64,000 nt of DNA from Pycnopodia helianthoides (Eukaryota; Echinodermata; Asteroidea; Forcipulatida; Asteriidae), in the NCBI GenBank assembly GCA_032158295.1, contig CM063248.1:13964657-14028656 (forward strand), written 5' to 3'. This document shows, piece by piece, positions 1-12,800 of this stretch (positions are counted from its first letter, which is position 1; each line of letters begins with the position of its first letter). The notes beneath the pieces are model-generated. The model searched no databases. It saw only the letters and a list, made by a program, of their open reading frames with translations, and had not been told where the DNA came from. Made by a program: the position numbers and the translations under genes.

Positions 1-1730
1 GACTCTAGCTGATGTGTGATGTTTCCTACTTTCTCGGCGAAGAATGTAACAAAGCGTTCAGCTAATGAGTCACCGGGGCCATCAGTGGTTGGAATGGTTA
101 GAGAAGTGGTAGGCTGCGTCAACTGTTCAACTTTCTTAAAAAGTTCACGTGGGGTACATTCTCTAAGCTGATCACGATGATGCTTTCTCCTTGCAGATCC
201 CAGCTGGTTACTGTAATGATGGGCTGCTTTTCGGAAATTCTCTCGATCAATCTCCGACCCATGTGGGAAAGCTTTTCGTTCTAGCGCTCGGAGTTTCCGC
301 TTGAGCTGATGGAGATCATCACAATACCACGGAGATTCAGGTCGACTCGTGATGGTGCGGGTAACTTCAGGAGCGTGTTTGTCAAGGAGAGAGGAAAGCG
401 AATACTCAAACTGGTCAACATGTTCGTTAACGTTGTCGGAAGAAAATGAGTATAGTTCAGACAAAAGAATGTCTTGTCGAAATGCCTCAATATCAATGTT
501 TTGTATTTTCCTAGTTCTAATCTGCACCTTCATGGGCTTAGGTTTACGAATATTCATGGAGCATATGACAGCTACATGGTCAGATGGAAGATAACTCGTT
601 GATGATACGTTGCAGATGAAATTGTCATTTGCTCGTGTAAGAACCAGATCTAATGTGTGTCCACTTGTATGTGTTGGAAATTGGACATGTTGCTGAAGGT
701 TAAGAGATGAGATAACATTCAGAAAGCCAACGGAGTTTGAGTCTGTAGCCGAGTCCATGTGATAGTTGAAGTCACCGACGATCATTAACTGATGTGATGA
801 AGATACCAGCTGCTCCATGAGCGTAGAAAATTCTTGCAGAAAAAGCTGATCTGTTGACTGTCCTGAAGCAGTTCGTTGTGGCCTATATAAGACCAAAAGA
901 CGAGTTGGAACTTGTCCATGAGAGGTGACAAGTACATCGATATATTCAAATGATGTGAAGATTCTGGCCGATTCAAACCTCTTGACTTGAAAGGACTGCT
1001 TGATGCATATAGCTACACCACCTCCTACACGACCCACTCTTGGCATATGATGTAAGTCATAGTTCTTAAGGGTGGATGATATCTGAGCTAGGGTGATGTT
1101 GTCGCGATCATCGCCCATGAACCAGGTCTCCGTCACAGCTGCGATGTCTATTCGATCATTAATCATGAGATCACAGAACATGTGCGTTTTATTGTTCAAT
1201 GATCTGGCGTTCCAGAGGGCAAATGTCACCGGGTCTTCGTTGACTACCGCAGTTTCCTGTAGCTGCACACGACGTCGGCACCTTCCACCTTTCCGACATC
1301 GCCTGGTGCGACCTCTACAAATGCTTAATTGGTTTAAGGTTGACCAGACTGATGAAGATATTTTTAATTGGTTAGAATTCAAGTTGTATAGTGTATGAAT
1401 GTCATACTTAATTATATTGGTGGACACAGATATTCTATCTACAATACTGGAATTACTGGTATTAGTATTAGTATTGGGATCCTTTCTATTTAAGGAAGGA
1501 CCTGGATTGGGGTGTATGTCCCCACACTGAACCAATCTCAAGTGAAATGTAGAGGCACAAGTAGGAGTTGAGTAATATGATATTCTTTTGCCAACATATT
1601 TCACATGTAGCTGAGAATTTAAACCAAGTCCATTGCTACCGGTACTCGTGCAATAGACATTACAAGAAATCAGCACCATGACAGCAAGAGCACAGCTCTT
1701 AGCATAAGAGACTTTGTGAATGAAAGCCAT
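1..1730 (-). CDS. LINE ORF: signal-like N-terminus, 2A-like motif, AP-type endonuclease (partial)
   Basis: I translated 576 codons from ATG 1730-1728 without a stop. Residues 13-23 (SCALAVMVLIS) form a hydrophobic, signal-peptide-like segment. Residues 71-78 read DIHPNPGP, a 2A-like ribosome-skipping motif with His in place of the usual Glu. A very basic, Cys-containing linker follows at about residues 141-158. The endonuclease/exonuclease/phosphatase domain comes next: WNARSLNNK, then AVTETWF with the catalytic Glu, VGGGVAI, LYRP, then IVGDFNYHMDS with the Asp/Asn pair, HTLDLVLTR, and SDHVAV with the catalytic His near 564-555. All the main catalytic motifs are present. The polymerase part is outside the window. 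The open frame is directly seen; 2A activity is inferred. Confidence 0.85.
   Translation of the reverse strand, partial: MAFIHKVSYAKSCALAVMVLISCNVYCTSTGSNGLGLNSQLHVKYVGKRISYYSTPTCASTFHLRLVQCGDIHPNPGPSLNRKDPNTNTNTSNSSIVDRISVSTNIIKYDIHTLYNLNSNQLKISSSVWSTLNQLSICRGRTRRCRKGGRCRRRVQLQETAVVNEDPVTFALWNARSLNNKTHMFCDLMINDRIDIAAVTETWFMGDDRDNITLAQISSTLKNYDLHHMPRVGRVGGGVAICIKQSFQVKRFESARIFTSFEYIDVLVTSHGQVPTRLLVLYRPQRTASGQSTDQLFLQEFSTLMEQLVSSSHQLMIVGDFNYHMDSATDSNSVGFLNVISSLNLQQHVQFPTHTSGHTLDLVLTRANDNFICNVSSTSYLPSDHVAVICSMNIRKPKPMKVQIRTRKIQNIDIEAFRQDILLSELYSFSSDNVNEHVDQFEYSLSSLLDKHAPEVTRTITSRPESPWYCDDLHQLKRKLRALERKAFPHGSEIDRENFRKAAHHYSNQLGSARRKHHRDQLRECTPRELFKKVEQLTQPTTSLTIPTTDGPGDSLAERFVTFFAEKVGNITHQLE
1497..1520 (-). 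other. 2A-like ribosome-skipping motif (DIHPNPGP) in the LINE ORF
   Basis: Codons 71-78 of the LINE reading frame encode DIHPNPGP, preceded by LRLVQCG. The 2A consensus is D-V/I-E-x-N-P-G-P, and skipping occurs between the last Gly and Pro. Everything fits except His at the Glu position. If active, it would release a 77-residue secretory-signal-like peptide from the endonuclease/polymerase protein. Activity with this substitution is uncertain. Confidence 0.6.
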
Positions 1731-2131
1731 AGTGAATGACTTACGTAATCTATTGTAGGCCTACTCAATAGATCCAGGATTTTTCACAGAATGAGTGGTC
1801 ACAACTGAATGAGTACACTTCACTAAACATGATGAATAGAATGAGAACATTGACTTGTACATGCATTGTACAATATGGCTACTATATGTACATGTACTTA
1901 CAAACTGAGAATGAGGATGACAGGCAAATCGCAATCACATAAATACAGAAAAATTATCCACAAATATCACCTCGCAATTGTCCTGTGTGATCAGTGGCAT
2001 ATTATAAACAAACTAGTGTAAATATAAATCTTGTAAATGAACTCAGGTCCAACCTAATTGAGGAGAGACTTGGAGCAGCTGTGACGCGCCCCAACTCACT
2101 CACTCACTACGTAGAAAAAAAAAAAAAAAAA

Positions 2132-3040
2132 AAGTGGTTTGAAAGTAATTTACGTTACTGAGATTTTGTTGCACTGGCAAATATTTAGAATGGAGGTAGT
2201 ATTTTCACAATCTCAGGCTCTGTTTTCATCTACTTTTGTTTGACGGCTGTATGTTGCTATAACTGAAGATTGTAGGCCAAAATGAAATAGTATTTTGGTA
2301 CAAAATATTTGAAAACAATTAATTTGAGCTAAACTCTCCTCTTAATACCTAATTGTTTCACTTGCTTTTTCTTATTACCAATTTCAAGGATGCTATTCCT
2401 TGTGAATTGTGTTATTGTTGCACAACTCATGAATACTGTCACATTTGAAATACACATTATACATCACCACTTATAACAGCAATTAATACTGGTTTTAAAA
2501 ATTGATATAACTGCATTACACTTATATATGAAATATATAGACTTCAATAAAGAATATGAAATATTATGTAATAAAGCTTATACATATAATGAAAAGTTTG
2601 TATATTTTGAACAAATCATCCAAATAAACACTTGATATACTTTTAAGCTGTTATTTTCATCCAACTATCCCAGTTTGGTTAAACATGATCTGTACCTGAG
2701 TAAGGATGAATTTCCCAATTAAGAATACAATGAGTGTCTTGTCATTATGAAACATATGGGAGACAAAGGATCCTACCTTGTTTGTTACCAACATCCCCTA
2801 AAGTATTCCATTTGGGGTATATTAGCAGTAATCTGTTGTACCAATAGTCTTCACTTAAAGAAATCCTTCTTATAAATACACTGGGTCAATTTACATAAAC
2901 ATTTGTGGTACATGTAAATATATTCTGATTGAAACCTTATTTTTCTCTTGATATTAACAACGGTCCTTGACAGAATGTGCGAGTTTCATGAACATTTTTG
3001 GAAACCTTAGGTTCTAACGTAAATTACTTTCAAACCACTT
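2132..3040. mobile_element. Foldback DNA element, 26-bp terminal inverted repeats
   Basis: The sequence at 2132-2157 (starting AAGTGGTTTGAAAGTAATTT) recurs as an exact inverse complement at 3015-3040, giving 26-bp terminal inverted repeats around about 860 bases of AT-rich DNA with no long reading frame. This is a non-autonomous DNA transposon of about 909 bp. The left side abuts an A-tract of 19 bases (2115-2133) next to the LINE leader. I see no clear target-site duplication, so the superfamily is unknown. Confidence 0.75.
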
Positions 3041-3176
3041 GACCTCGGAAGCCTTGCAATCACACACAGTTTTCTAGGACTCCTAAACAAAAGTTAGTAA
3101 ACACGCTTTAGGTTGTCTGTGTTTGTGGCGGTTGACATGGCAAGTTGTCATTATGTCTGGACTGATTGGTGACACA

Positions 3177-3706
3177 CTGAATGGTCAGACTGAATGGTCA
3201 GACTGAATGGTCAGACTGAATGGTCAGACTGAATGGTCAGACTGAATGGTCAGACTGAATGGTCAGACTGAATGGTCAGACTGAATGGTCAGACTGAATG
3301 GTCAGACTGAATGGTCAGACTGAATGGTCAGACTGAATGGTCAGACTGAATGGTCAGACTGAATGGTCAGACTGAATGGTCAGACTGAATGGTCAGACTG
3401 AATGGTCAGACTGAATGGTCAGACTGAATGGTCAGACTGAATGGTCAGACTGAATGGTCAGACTGAATGGTCAGACTGAATGGTCAGACTGAATGGTCAG
3501 ACTGAATGGTCAGACTGGATGGTCAGACTGGATGGTCAGACTGAATGGTCAGACTGAATGGTCAGACTGAATGGTCAGACTGAATGGTCAGACTGAATGG
3601 TCAGACTGAATGGTCAGACTGAATGGTCAGACTGAATGGTCAGACTGAATGGTCAGACTGAATGGTCAGACTGAATGGTCAGACTGAATGGTCAGACTGA
3701 ATGGTC
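3177..3706. repeat. 13-bp minisatellite, about 41 copies
   Basis: The unit ctgaatggtcaga repeats about 41 times almost without change. Two adjacent units near 3515-3540 carry a G for A change (ctggatgg). The array ends only 41 bases beyond the OCA2 stop codon at 3748-3750, so it probably lies in the 3' untranslated region of that gene. Near-perfect identity points to recent expansion and likely length polymorphism. Confidence 0.97.
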
Positions 3707-3747
3707 TCCATTTTGGATAACCCATGGTTGCCATGTCATTTCCTAAT

Positions 3748-3835
3748 TTAGTAGTTCCATCCAGCCCAGCTGTGTGCAATGAGCAGATAACACATAGCCA
3801 CAAAGGAAGTCACAAGCATCATAGGAAATCCAACC
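3748..3835 (-). CDS. OCA2: OCA2 exon 18 (C-terminus and stop)
   Basis: 88 bases from TCTCAG|GGTTGG to TAA at 3750-3748. It encodes [20 protein letters not shown] then HSWAGWNY and stop, matching the human end GFPMMVVSCTVGMCYLLVA…GWN. A 13-bp minisatellite begins 41 bases downstream of the stop. Confidence 0.95.
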
Positions 3836-6800
3836 CTGAGAAGAAGTTCAACAAAATAAAAATAAAAACAAAACAGTGAGAGTCTGTGTGTTTAAAAGCA
3901 GAGTGTACTTTTGGTAATTACTCCACAATTTAATGACCATGAAAAAAAAATTACTTGGTAAAGACCACTGGAAAGCTGTTGGTATTATAAAACATTGCTA
4001 GAAACGACCCCCTTTGAAGTAATTTAGAGAAAGAGGCAATTATTGACCACAAAATTTGAGTCTAAGAAAGGCATGAAGCCTTTCCTCAGGCATCTCAGGA
4101 AAGCAGTGTAGCACACATTCTAAAAAACCAGTGTGTGTTTTTTCCTGTCATTATTTTCCAGCAACTTCGATGACCATTTGAGCCCAAATTTTCACAGGTT
4201 TGTTATTTCATGTATATGTTGGGTTACATCAAGTAAAGATACTGGTCTTTGACAATTACCAAAAGTATACCCTGCCTTTATTATGGCTTTGATGGTGTGA
4301 CCGGAGCAATACACTTGTACTAGAGTAGAAATTGCAGTTGGCTGGTAATGAAGTAAAGTAAAGATCTAATTAATGATGTACTTAATAAAAAATGGTAGTA
4401 TTATGAAGTGGAAAACCTAAAAGAATTGGGAGAAATCATTAATATTTGGACACTGCATGCATAGAGTGTGTCAAATTATTTTGAAGATGATGTGTCCATA
4501 GCTTTCAGCAATAACATTGCCTAGAAATTTGAGAGTGAAATATTGAATGGAAAAATGAGCAAGCTTGTGCGACTTGCTGAAGATTAAATTAGTCTTTTGA
4601 ATTAAGGAGCACTGAGTAATCCTCTTGATTTCTTCAATTAAATCAAAAGAGAGCATATTGACCCAATTCACCTGATTTATCTTGGTTGCGCCATTTTGGG
4701 AGTCCAGTGTATTATACAGTATATTTAGGTGAAATGGCATTAATAATTGTTTACGTGCAATTTGACTCTCAAAATGGCAATCGCGGCAGCCAGTAGCCGC
4801 TTGTGATAATGGCGCAAGAACTCAATAGGAGAATAATATAGATTTTATACCAGCTTCACATTATTTATCATTACTTACTTCATGAATTCTTTGAATGAGA
4901 AAGTACAGCCGTGTTGCTTAGCGATTCCAGCACATACTACATTAGCCGATGCTCCAATGAGTGTGCCATTCCCACCTAGACATGCTCCAAATGCCAGGGA
5001 CCAGACTAATGGTTTTAATGGAACATTCAGATCAGGGTCATTACCAAGATTAAGTATGACTGGAATCTGAAACATGAATAAACACAATGGTTTATAATAT
5101 CCATAATGCCCAGACATTTTTTTTACTATAAAAATGTTTCTCTGGGAAAAATATCATGAAACAGAAATATATTCTGCTCTAGAAATGATAGAAAGCATGT
5201 TAACATGGGAATTTAATTTTGTTATACAATGAACTACAGCTTTACTATTACCCTTTTAGTTAAGCAAAACCTTATGGCTGAGTGCTTGCAATAATGGCCA
5301 TTTAGGTACAAACATTTGACATGCACTTATGCTGCTTTTTAGAGAGCAGAGTTGCCAAGCAGTAATTCTTTACAATTTATTTGTGCGGCAAGATATAATC
5401 AATGGACTGAAACAGTATTCATTCCATCATTATGGCTGATAAACCTGCTCCTACTAAACTGTGTGTTTCTCAGCAGCTACATCAATCAGCCAAAGACAAA
5501 GGTTGAATTAATTACACTTTTACACTTCACAATTACAGAGTGGCAACATTTAATGGAAATACACATACCTCTAAAAATTGACCCTCCAAAAACAAGTTAA
5601 ACACAATAAAGTGTTCTTCTTTTCATTTTGATATTTTTCTATGAGACAAACAAGCATGGGTGATGTAAAATTATGTCAGCTTTCAAATGTCACATGTGAT
5701 TGTTTTGAAATGAGGTTGTAACTTGGTAACGCTGTCTAGGAACTCACCATAGCTGTTGTGAATGGGATGTTATCTATAAAGGAAGATGCTATAGCAGAAA
5801 CCCATACCAGGAGTATAATGGCCACTGTTAACTGACTGTGTTCTGGTACTGCCTGGAATTGAAAGCTATCAGGTTAGCTAACTCAAACTAATTCAATGCA
5901 AACAATGTATGTTTGGTTCAATACAGGTTTTTAAAACTTTAAGTCGCTTCACATAATATTTCCCATATATCCACCCTTTTCTCAAAAAACATAAACCCAT
6001 ATAGAACAATTAAAAATCATGAGGAAGACCTGACAAGGAAACAGTTTCTTTGAAGGCAATGTGTTGATATATTTTTCCATAATTACTTATATAACTTAGA
6101 TTTGGTGGATACATGCAGTATATAGTGCATACGAAGGTAATCAATGTACCAATACAAGACTGTTGGCCAAATAGTCATTGTTTACCTTAATTAGAGCAGA
6201 TACAAGGCTACCAATGAAGTCAATCAAACCGAGATGTGTCAAACCCTGAAATGAAATACATCAATCTCCTTTTAAAGAAAGACTTGATCCCAAGCAGTTC
6301 AACAAACAGAATAATTAATCAGGATTGTGACATACAACATTCATATTGCTATAATGATTTTTTTCATTCACTATGATTTTTTTATTTTATGAAAATGATA
6401 TAAAAATGTTCTGAAAAAAAACCCCAAATGAACCTACATAAACAGGTTGTTCTAGTTGTTTAAGTGTGATCAATCCTCAATGTTCCAGTCACTATTTGCA
6501 CATTTGCGTGTCTCTACTTGTGCTAAAGAGTGCAATTTCTATTACATCAGACATGGGTGCTCATATATCACTGTCATCAATTTGTAAAAGAATAACAAAC
6601 TAAATAAATATATAAAACTGAGGAGTGTAAATGATTAGGCATCCATAAACAATACTTGCATCACCATTAAAAACATAAATTATTTATTGTTTTGATAAAT
6701 ACAAAATAAAATTGAAATAAAACATTTAATGAAGCAGTGTTTTATTATGTTAGATTACAAAATTTGAGTGATCATTGCCATAAACTTATGTTTCAAAAGT

Positions 6801-9800
6801 AAAGCTAATTAAGAAATTGAAGCTTGCTGGTAAAACCCAGCAGGGGTTCAAATCATTGCTATTCCCCCTTTTTACAGACACTAAGGAGCTATTTCCTGAG
6901 CCATCCTTACCTCCATGAGAACAAAGAGAGCAGCAAAGAAGACCAGAGTAGTCCACTCAATCCTATGTAAGACATTTTCAATGTCATTGATGTCAGCAAT
7001 GACAATAAGAAAAGTTGCTGCTAGAAGAGCTATCCACCCTGAAAAACAGTTTAAAAAAAAACTTATTTCTCTCAGCTCTAAGATGTATCTGAAATGTATC
7101 ATTGTTTTTTAAATAAGAGTACTTTCGTTCCATCCCATGAGTTTTCATACAACCAACCGATAGGGGTTACAGATTTGTGCACATCCGCATGTGTGCTCAT
7201 TTTGGTTTAGGTAAATGATATAAGAAAGTAGTGTTTCGGGCAGTGTTTTTTTTTAATATTATTTTTTGTGTGTGAATATTAATCAAGACCTTTGATACCA
7301 GTATCAAGTTTGTAAATACAAAACAAGTAAAAATCCCTGGTTGAAAATCATCAGTTTACTGATCATGTATCATGCCTTAGTGATTAGCTGCTAAAAATAG
7401 TACAAAGTGACAAATGCGTTTAGGATTCATCAAAACAGTCGCAAGCATTTTTTAAATGCTGACAGTTCTGTTTGACTGAAGAACTCAGCTTTATTTTAAT
7501 AGTAAACTTAAAAAGACAAAATAGTAAATAGTGTCCTTAACATAGTTTGAAATTTTTAAAACTTCAAACGTGATTTTCTAAAAACACGCATTTTTGCTGC
7601 GGGGTTATATATTGTTGATTTTTGAAATCTACAACGATTTGTGGCACATGTTGCTTTATATTCTGGAAATATTTCATTGGACAACAATTCTCCCAACTCA
7701 CCTAAGTTTAAATGGATACTGTCCACTGACTGAACAAAGAACATGATGATGGCCACTGCTAACACAACTCCACATTTTACAAGAAGATTTGGGTCAGTAA
7801 TACGATACTGCAGATAGAAAACAAAGAAGTCAGCAACTACAACACCTTCACATTTCCTACCCCTCCCATGCTTGAATGTTAGTCATTTAAAACTGGATGT
7901 TTTTTTCACTGTTTATATATACTTGAAAGTATTCATAACATTTCAGAAAAAAAACTTTTCAAGAGGAAATTAATAATTCCAGATTGCAAGACATGGACAT
8001 TTCTTTTCTTATAATTTAAACATTACCAAAAGAATTAGGAATCACATGTGACAAATATGATTACCCAAAAGCACAACAAATATTTGATTCCTGAGACTAA
8101 AGTGTTTTTTTTTCTTCACTGAGCCTATTAGCTTTTAACTCATCTCAATATGATTTGTTCATTCATTCCTGTGTACCTAATGAATACAAACAGTGAAGTT
8201 ACATGTTAACCAGTAACATTTCATCAATCACTTTGTACATTACTTTGTCACCAGTGGAGCCAGTTGTTTAGGACGACCACATGATAGCAGCCACACAAAC
8301 AGTTGCTGCAATTAATTAAAATCTGTCTTGCTAATGAAAATGTGCACCTTGAAATCAAATCTATTTGACAGCGAGAAATACTAAAATACTTCTAGACTAA
8401 TATTTAACAAGAATGTCTTATACAAACCTTTTTTTCCAATTCTGAGAGAGTTTCCTTCCACGTTGAGTTCGACTCCAGCACACTTGACAAGAGGGGAAAA
8501 TAGACATACATCAAAATTAAGGATGAAGAAACAAATTGACATATGGAACCAATTCATTAGTTTAACCTCTGACAATTGTCACACATTCATCAAGTGAAAT
8601 TGCTTATTTTCGAAAGACATAAATCACATCCAGCACTTAAAGACACAACACTGCAGAGTTTGGGTGAAAACATTATGTGAGTTTCAGGCTTAAAAGCTTT
8701 AACACTTTCCATGAAGTATTATATGGTACTAATTTACAACTTGAGTAGCATGATTATAGCTTGTTGAAATGATTTACATCTTTGTGAAAATATTTACAAA
8801 AACCTGGCAACGAAACATGTTAGCTGTGACTTTGTTTATCTTTCAGTGAAATTTTCAAATGTTGGTTGTGAAAAATGTGTCTTCATTTAAAACAAGACTG
8901 AAACACCTGTAATTTTTCCAAATATTAATGATGTTATGTATCACAGTACAATTGCGTGATTTTTATTGGATTTAGGGGGAACCATTTTTTCTCGTTCTTA
9001 TCAAACGTTCTTAATCACATCATAATAAAGTAATGTGATTTCAGGAAGTGAAATTTTGAACTGATATTTACGCTACAAATACCACTTATTCACTAGAGGG
9101 TTTAACATGATTCAAACCTGTCATTTTTTGTGTCAAGGAAAGGAAAGGAAATTATTTAGTTGTTGAAACACCTACAGTTCTCATTCTATACAGTCACCAC
9201 CAATCCACTGGTGAACTCTACGTAATTTTCACTAAATGCCACACAAATCTTACGGATGTTATTTACACATGATTCTTTGGTTTCCATAGTATGCTCATAT
9301 TTCATTGTTGAAACACCAACAATTCTGGTTTCACAGTCACCAAAAATCCACTGGTGATTTTTACGTGATTTTTACTTCACGCACACCTATCACAAGTGCA
9401 AATTTCAGGTTATAAACCACAATGTTTGTTGGTGGTCTCCCCTTTGTTCGGGAGTGCCAGTCAGAAGCCATACAACTGTTAGCTGCCATGTAGCCAGGGA
9501 TCACACCCATTTTTTTTAACGATACAACCTGGGAAGCAGCATGTGAAAATTACTAGATTGGGCTTAGAAGTTGTCTTCAAGAATTTTGTCAAAGTTATGA
9601 ACTAGTTACTCATTTCTTCATTTATTTATATAAACTATTAGAGGATTTGTTGATAAATTGAATGAAGTAACTAAACATGTAACTTTACTTTAAAAAAAAT
9701 ATTGAAATGGAAAAACTTAAAAAAAAATATACACCCTTGACTGCCAAAGTCAAAAAAATTATCTGTGTATATAGTACTTGTGTCCGAATAGAGGGCCTAC

Positions 9801-12800
9801 TGGTAAGTTTGTTCATTCTTTGTTAACATTTTTTGTATCGTTGAAAGTAATTCATTGATAATATTAACATATCAACTAATAATATTCAAGAAACTATTAT
9901 ATAATTAACCGATAGCATTTTTTTATTAGGTGTACATAATGTGAATAAAAGGTGTTCAAAACTTATTTGAAGGGCGGCCCAAAAATGTGATTATTGGGTG
10001 TGCAAAACGTAATACAAAAATGGCACAATAAGGTGGCTATTATACGTGTGCAAAACGTGATTCAAGAACAGCTCAATAATGTGACTGTTAGATGTGCCAA
10101 ACACATGATTTCAGAAAAGGTTAATAATGATTAAATTATTGTTATTTTAACTTGAAAAAATCTATATTTTTTGGAGAAAATACATTAATGCCTATCATTG
10201 CATTATCCTGTGTGTGAAGTTACTATCAGGCATGCAAAACGTTAATAAAGAACGTACAAATAGCGTGATTTATAAGTACGCAAAACATGATTCTAGGACA
10301 ACAACGTGATTATTAGGTGTGCAAAATGTGATTTTAGAACGGGTCTATAATGCGACTATTTAGTGTGCAAAATTCATTATTTAAGAATAGGCCGATAATG
10401 TTTTTAGAATGCTTATATTACTGTTATTGTATCGTTGAGAAATCACATGATTTTCGGAGAAATTTTGTTTGTGTAAAATACTTGACTAACACCAAATGGG
10501 TAACCTGAAACTGAACTGATTTTACCCCTTTTTTACGTTCTTTTGTTTACTGGGTGGTGCTCATGCAGGACTTTTATTTTGAAAAACCTTAGGAAACAAT
10601 TCTCAGAAAACTGGTTCCTGTGCCAAGGTGTTGTGGCCGAGGGGTCTGGGCTCAAGCTCTGGTATTTCAGGTCAGCAGAATGTGGTTTCGAGTCCCGGTC
10701 TTGACACTTGTGTACTTAGCAAGACACCTAACCCAATTTGCTTTTTCCTTCTAATAGGATGTAAAGCTGTTGGCCGGTCCTGTGTGTTGTGCAATGAATC
10801 TTTGCATTTTGGGTGTGTATAATTCGCAACAAGCACAATGCAAAGATACAGGTTTCATAAGAAATAAAACTAGGCCCATGTGCATGGACTTTTTTACAGT
10901 GAGCACTGCCAAACTTTTTAGTGTATTTTAAAATATTAGTAAATGTTATTTCAATTATGTTTTCAAATCCATTTTAGTTCACCTTTTTCTATTCTAAGTA
11001 TTATTTTTTTAACTGCGAGAAACATGTAATTTGGCTTCTTGGTCAAAATTTAATTTGGTCCAATGCAGTATCTGCCTATCTTCATTTGTACACAAGCTCT
11101 TTGGGTCTCCTTCTACACAAGCTTGTTGGCAATTAAAGTGACTTTTATCATAATACTGTTATATTCCAACCCTTTCAATTGTTAATTTGAGTTAATTATA
11201 ATCATAACCAAACATATCAAAGTTAACTGCATGAACAAGTTATAGCTTTTGAATTTTTGTTCCTGTAAAGGAACATTACAGAATTTGTTTCTGCCAACAA
11301 AACAGTTGCTGGCAGTGTAAGCACTTTATGTAATCCACCATATACATAAACTGACAAACCTGTAGAAGTTTGAGATTGATTGGCCATCTGGGTCACGAGA
11401 AAATAGTGAAAAACCGATTACACATTCGCATGAAATCATATAGATTCAACAAATGAATAAAACGATCACTGAGCGATAAACTCCAATTGGAAAATTAGTT
11501 TATTCATTTCTCATCAAATATGGCATTTCAGACATAAATATTTCAAGGGATGTTTTCCACTATCATCATCATTAGACCGTGTAAGTTTTATGTAAATCTG
11601 TCAACAAAAGTATATTTTACAAGTTTTTTCTTACCAATTCTGTAATGTTCCTTTAAAACTCGCTATAACAAGACACAAATGTATTTGCCAATGATGAGAA
11701 GACTTTTGCACTTAGGGCAGTCATGAGGGAATTAAGGCAGCTCTCTTTATGTACTTAAGTGATTACTTGAGCTCTGATAACATGTTTAGATTGGTTTGTG
11801 TCTACAATGTTACACTACAGAGTGTGGAGACAATGTGATTTCTCATAAAAGATATGTTAAGTGAAGAAAGTGATTGATAATTGTTTTATTACATTCAATG
11901 AAACACGCACTCAGAAAAAAAGGGTACTGTGGCTTTCACAGTTATAACAACTGAAGAAGATAAATTACACATTTAGAAAAAGTGTCCCTCACATCTTGAC
12001 CTTCATCTTTCAGATACCTTCAGATTGATGACTATTTTAATCAGTCTTGAATTCTTGTAATACATTTGGAAATCAGATAATCAACTGCCCCCCCCAAAAA
12101 AAAAAAAAAAATACAAAAATACAAAAAAATACAAATACAAATAATAAAAAATAAAATAAAATAATAATATTAATCATTCTTTTCCCCTTACATGTATCCC
12201 AAAAACTGCAGCAAAGTTGTGCCTTCCTGATAGCAATGTATCAATAGTATTTTATCATTATCTTATAGGCCTATATAAGAAAGACATGTCACTGTATTTT
12301 TTCAGTGTAAGATAAGATAAATATAATAATCTGGCAAATTGAGTGATTTATAAAAAAAAATTGGATGCCTCCTTAAAAATGAGAAGTGTTTATGATTTTT
12401 GAAACTGTTCTATTATTTTGTTACAATATGAAAAGCACTACTGCGAGGTTTCTCACTTTAAAGGTGAATTTTATTGTAGAAAGTAATATAGGCCTAACTA
12501 GATGCAGTCTTTGTTAAATCGAAAAACAACTATGGTGTTTAGGAACAAATAAATGAGTTTGTAAACATCACAATTTCAATGTTAACACAAAAAAGTTTCC
12601 CCCAAATCAGCTGTCATTATGACCAAACAAGAATTTACCATAAGCAGGACAGTTCTTTTCAGAACCAGGTAGTCAGTTTTGGTTGGGGGCAATCACTCAT
12701 TACAGTTTAGAAATTTAAGATTTGATGGTTGTTGTGGAGAAGTAAAACACCTGGTAACTGTACTTCTTCAGAGTGACTAAGTATTGCAATTTGCATTTTG

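Larger units (their letters stand above)
1..2113 (-). mobile_element. Non-LTR retrotransposon with 2A motif and endonuclease, 5' part
   Basis: This is the 5' part of a LINE-type element on the minus strand; its reverse transcriptase and 3' end lie beyond base 1. About 380 bases of 5' leader (roughly 2113 down to 1731) precede a long open reading frame that starts at 1730 and has no stop to the window edge. The leader's upstream limit is taken as the A-tract at 2115-2133, so that boundary is approximate. The order signal-like segment, 2A-like motif, basic linker and endonuclease fits CR1/L2-like elements of marine invertebrates. The open frame suggests a fairly young copy. Clade assignment needs the missing reverse transcriptase. 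Confidence 0.85.

Noticed and set aside
785..976. Short minus-strand frame starting MNRPESSHHL
   Set aside because: It is an out-of-frame shadow of the LINE endonuclease, whose frame continues off the window edge.
3177..3706. Coding repeat protein
   Set aside because: The 13-bp unit shifts frame every copy and lies beyond the OCA2 stop codon; no splice sites.
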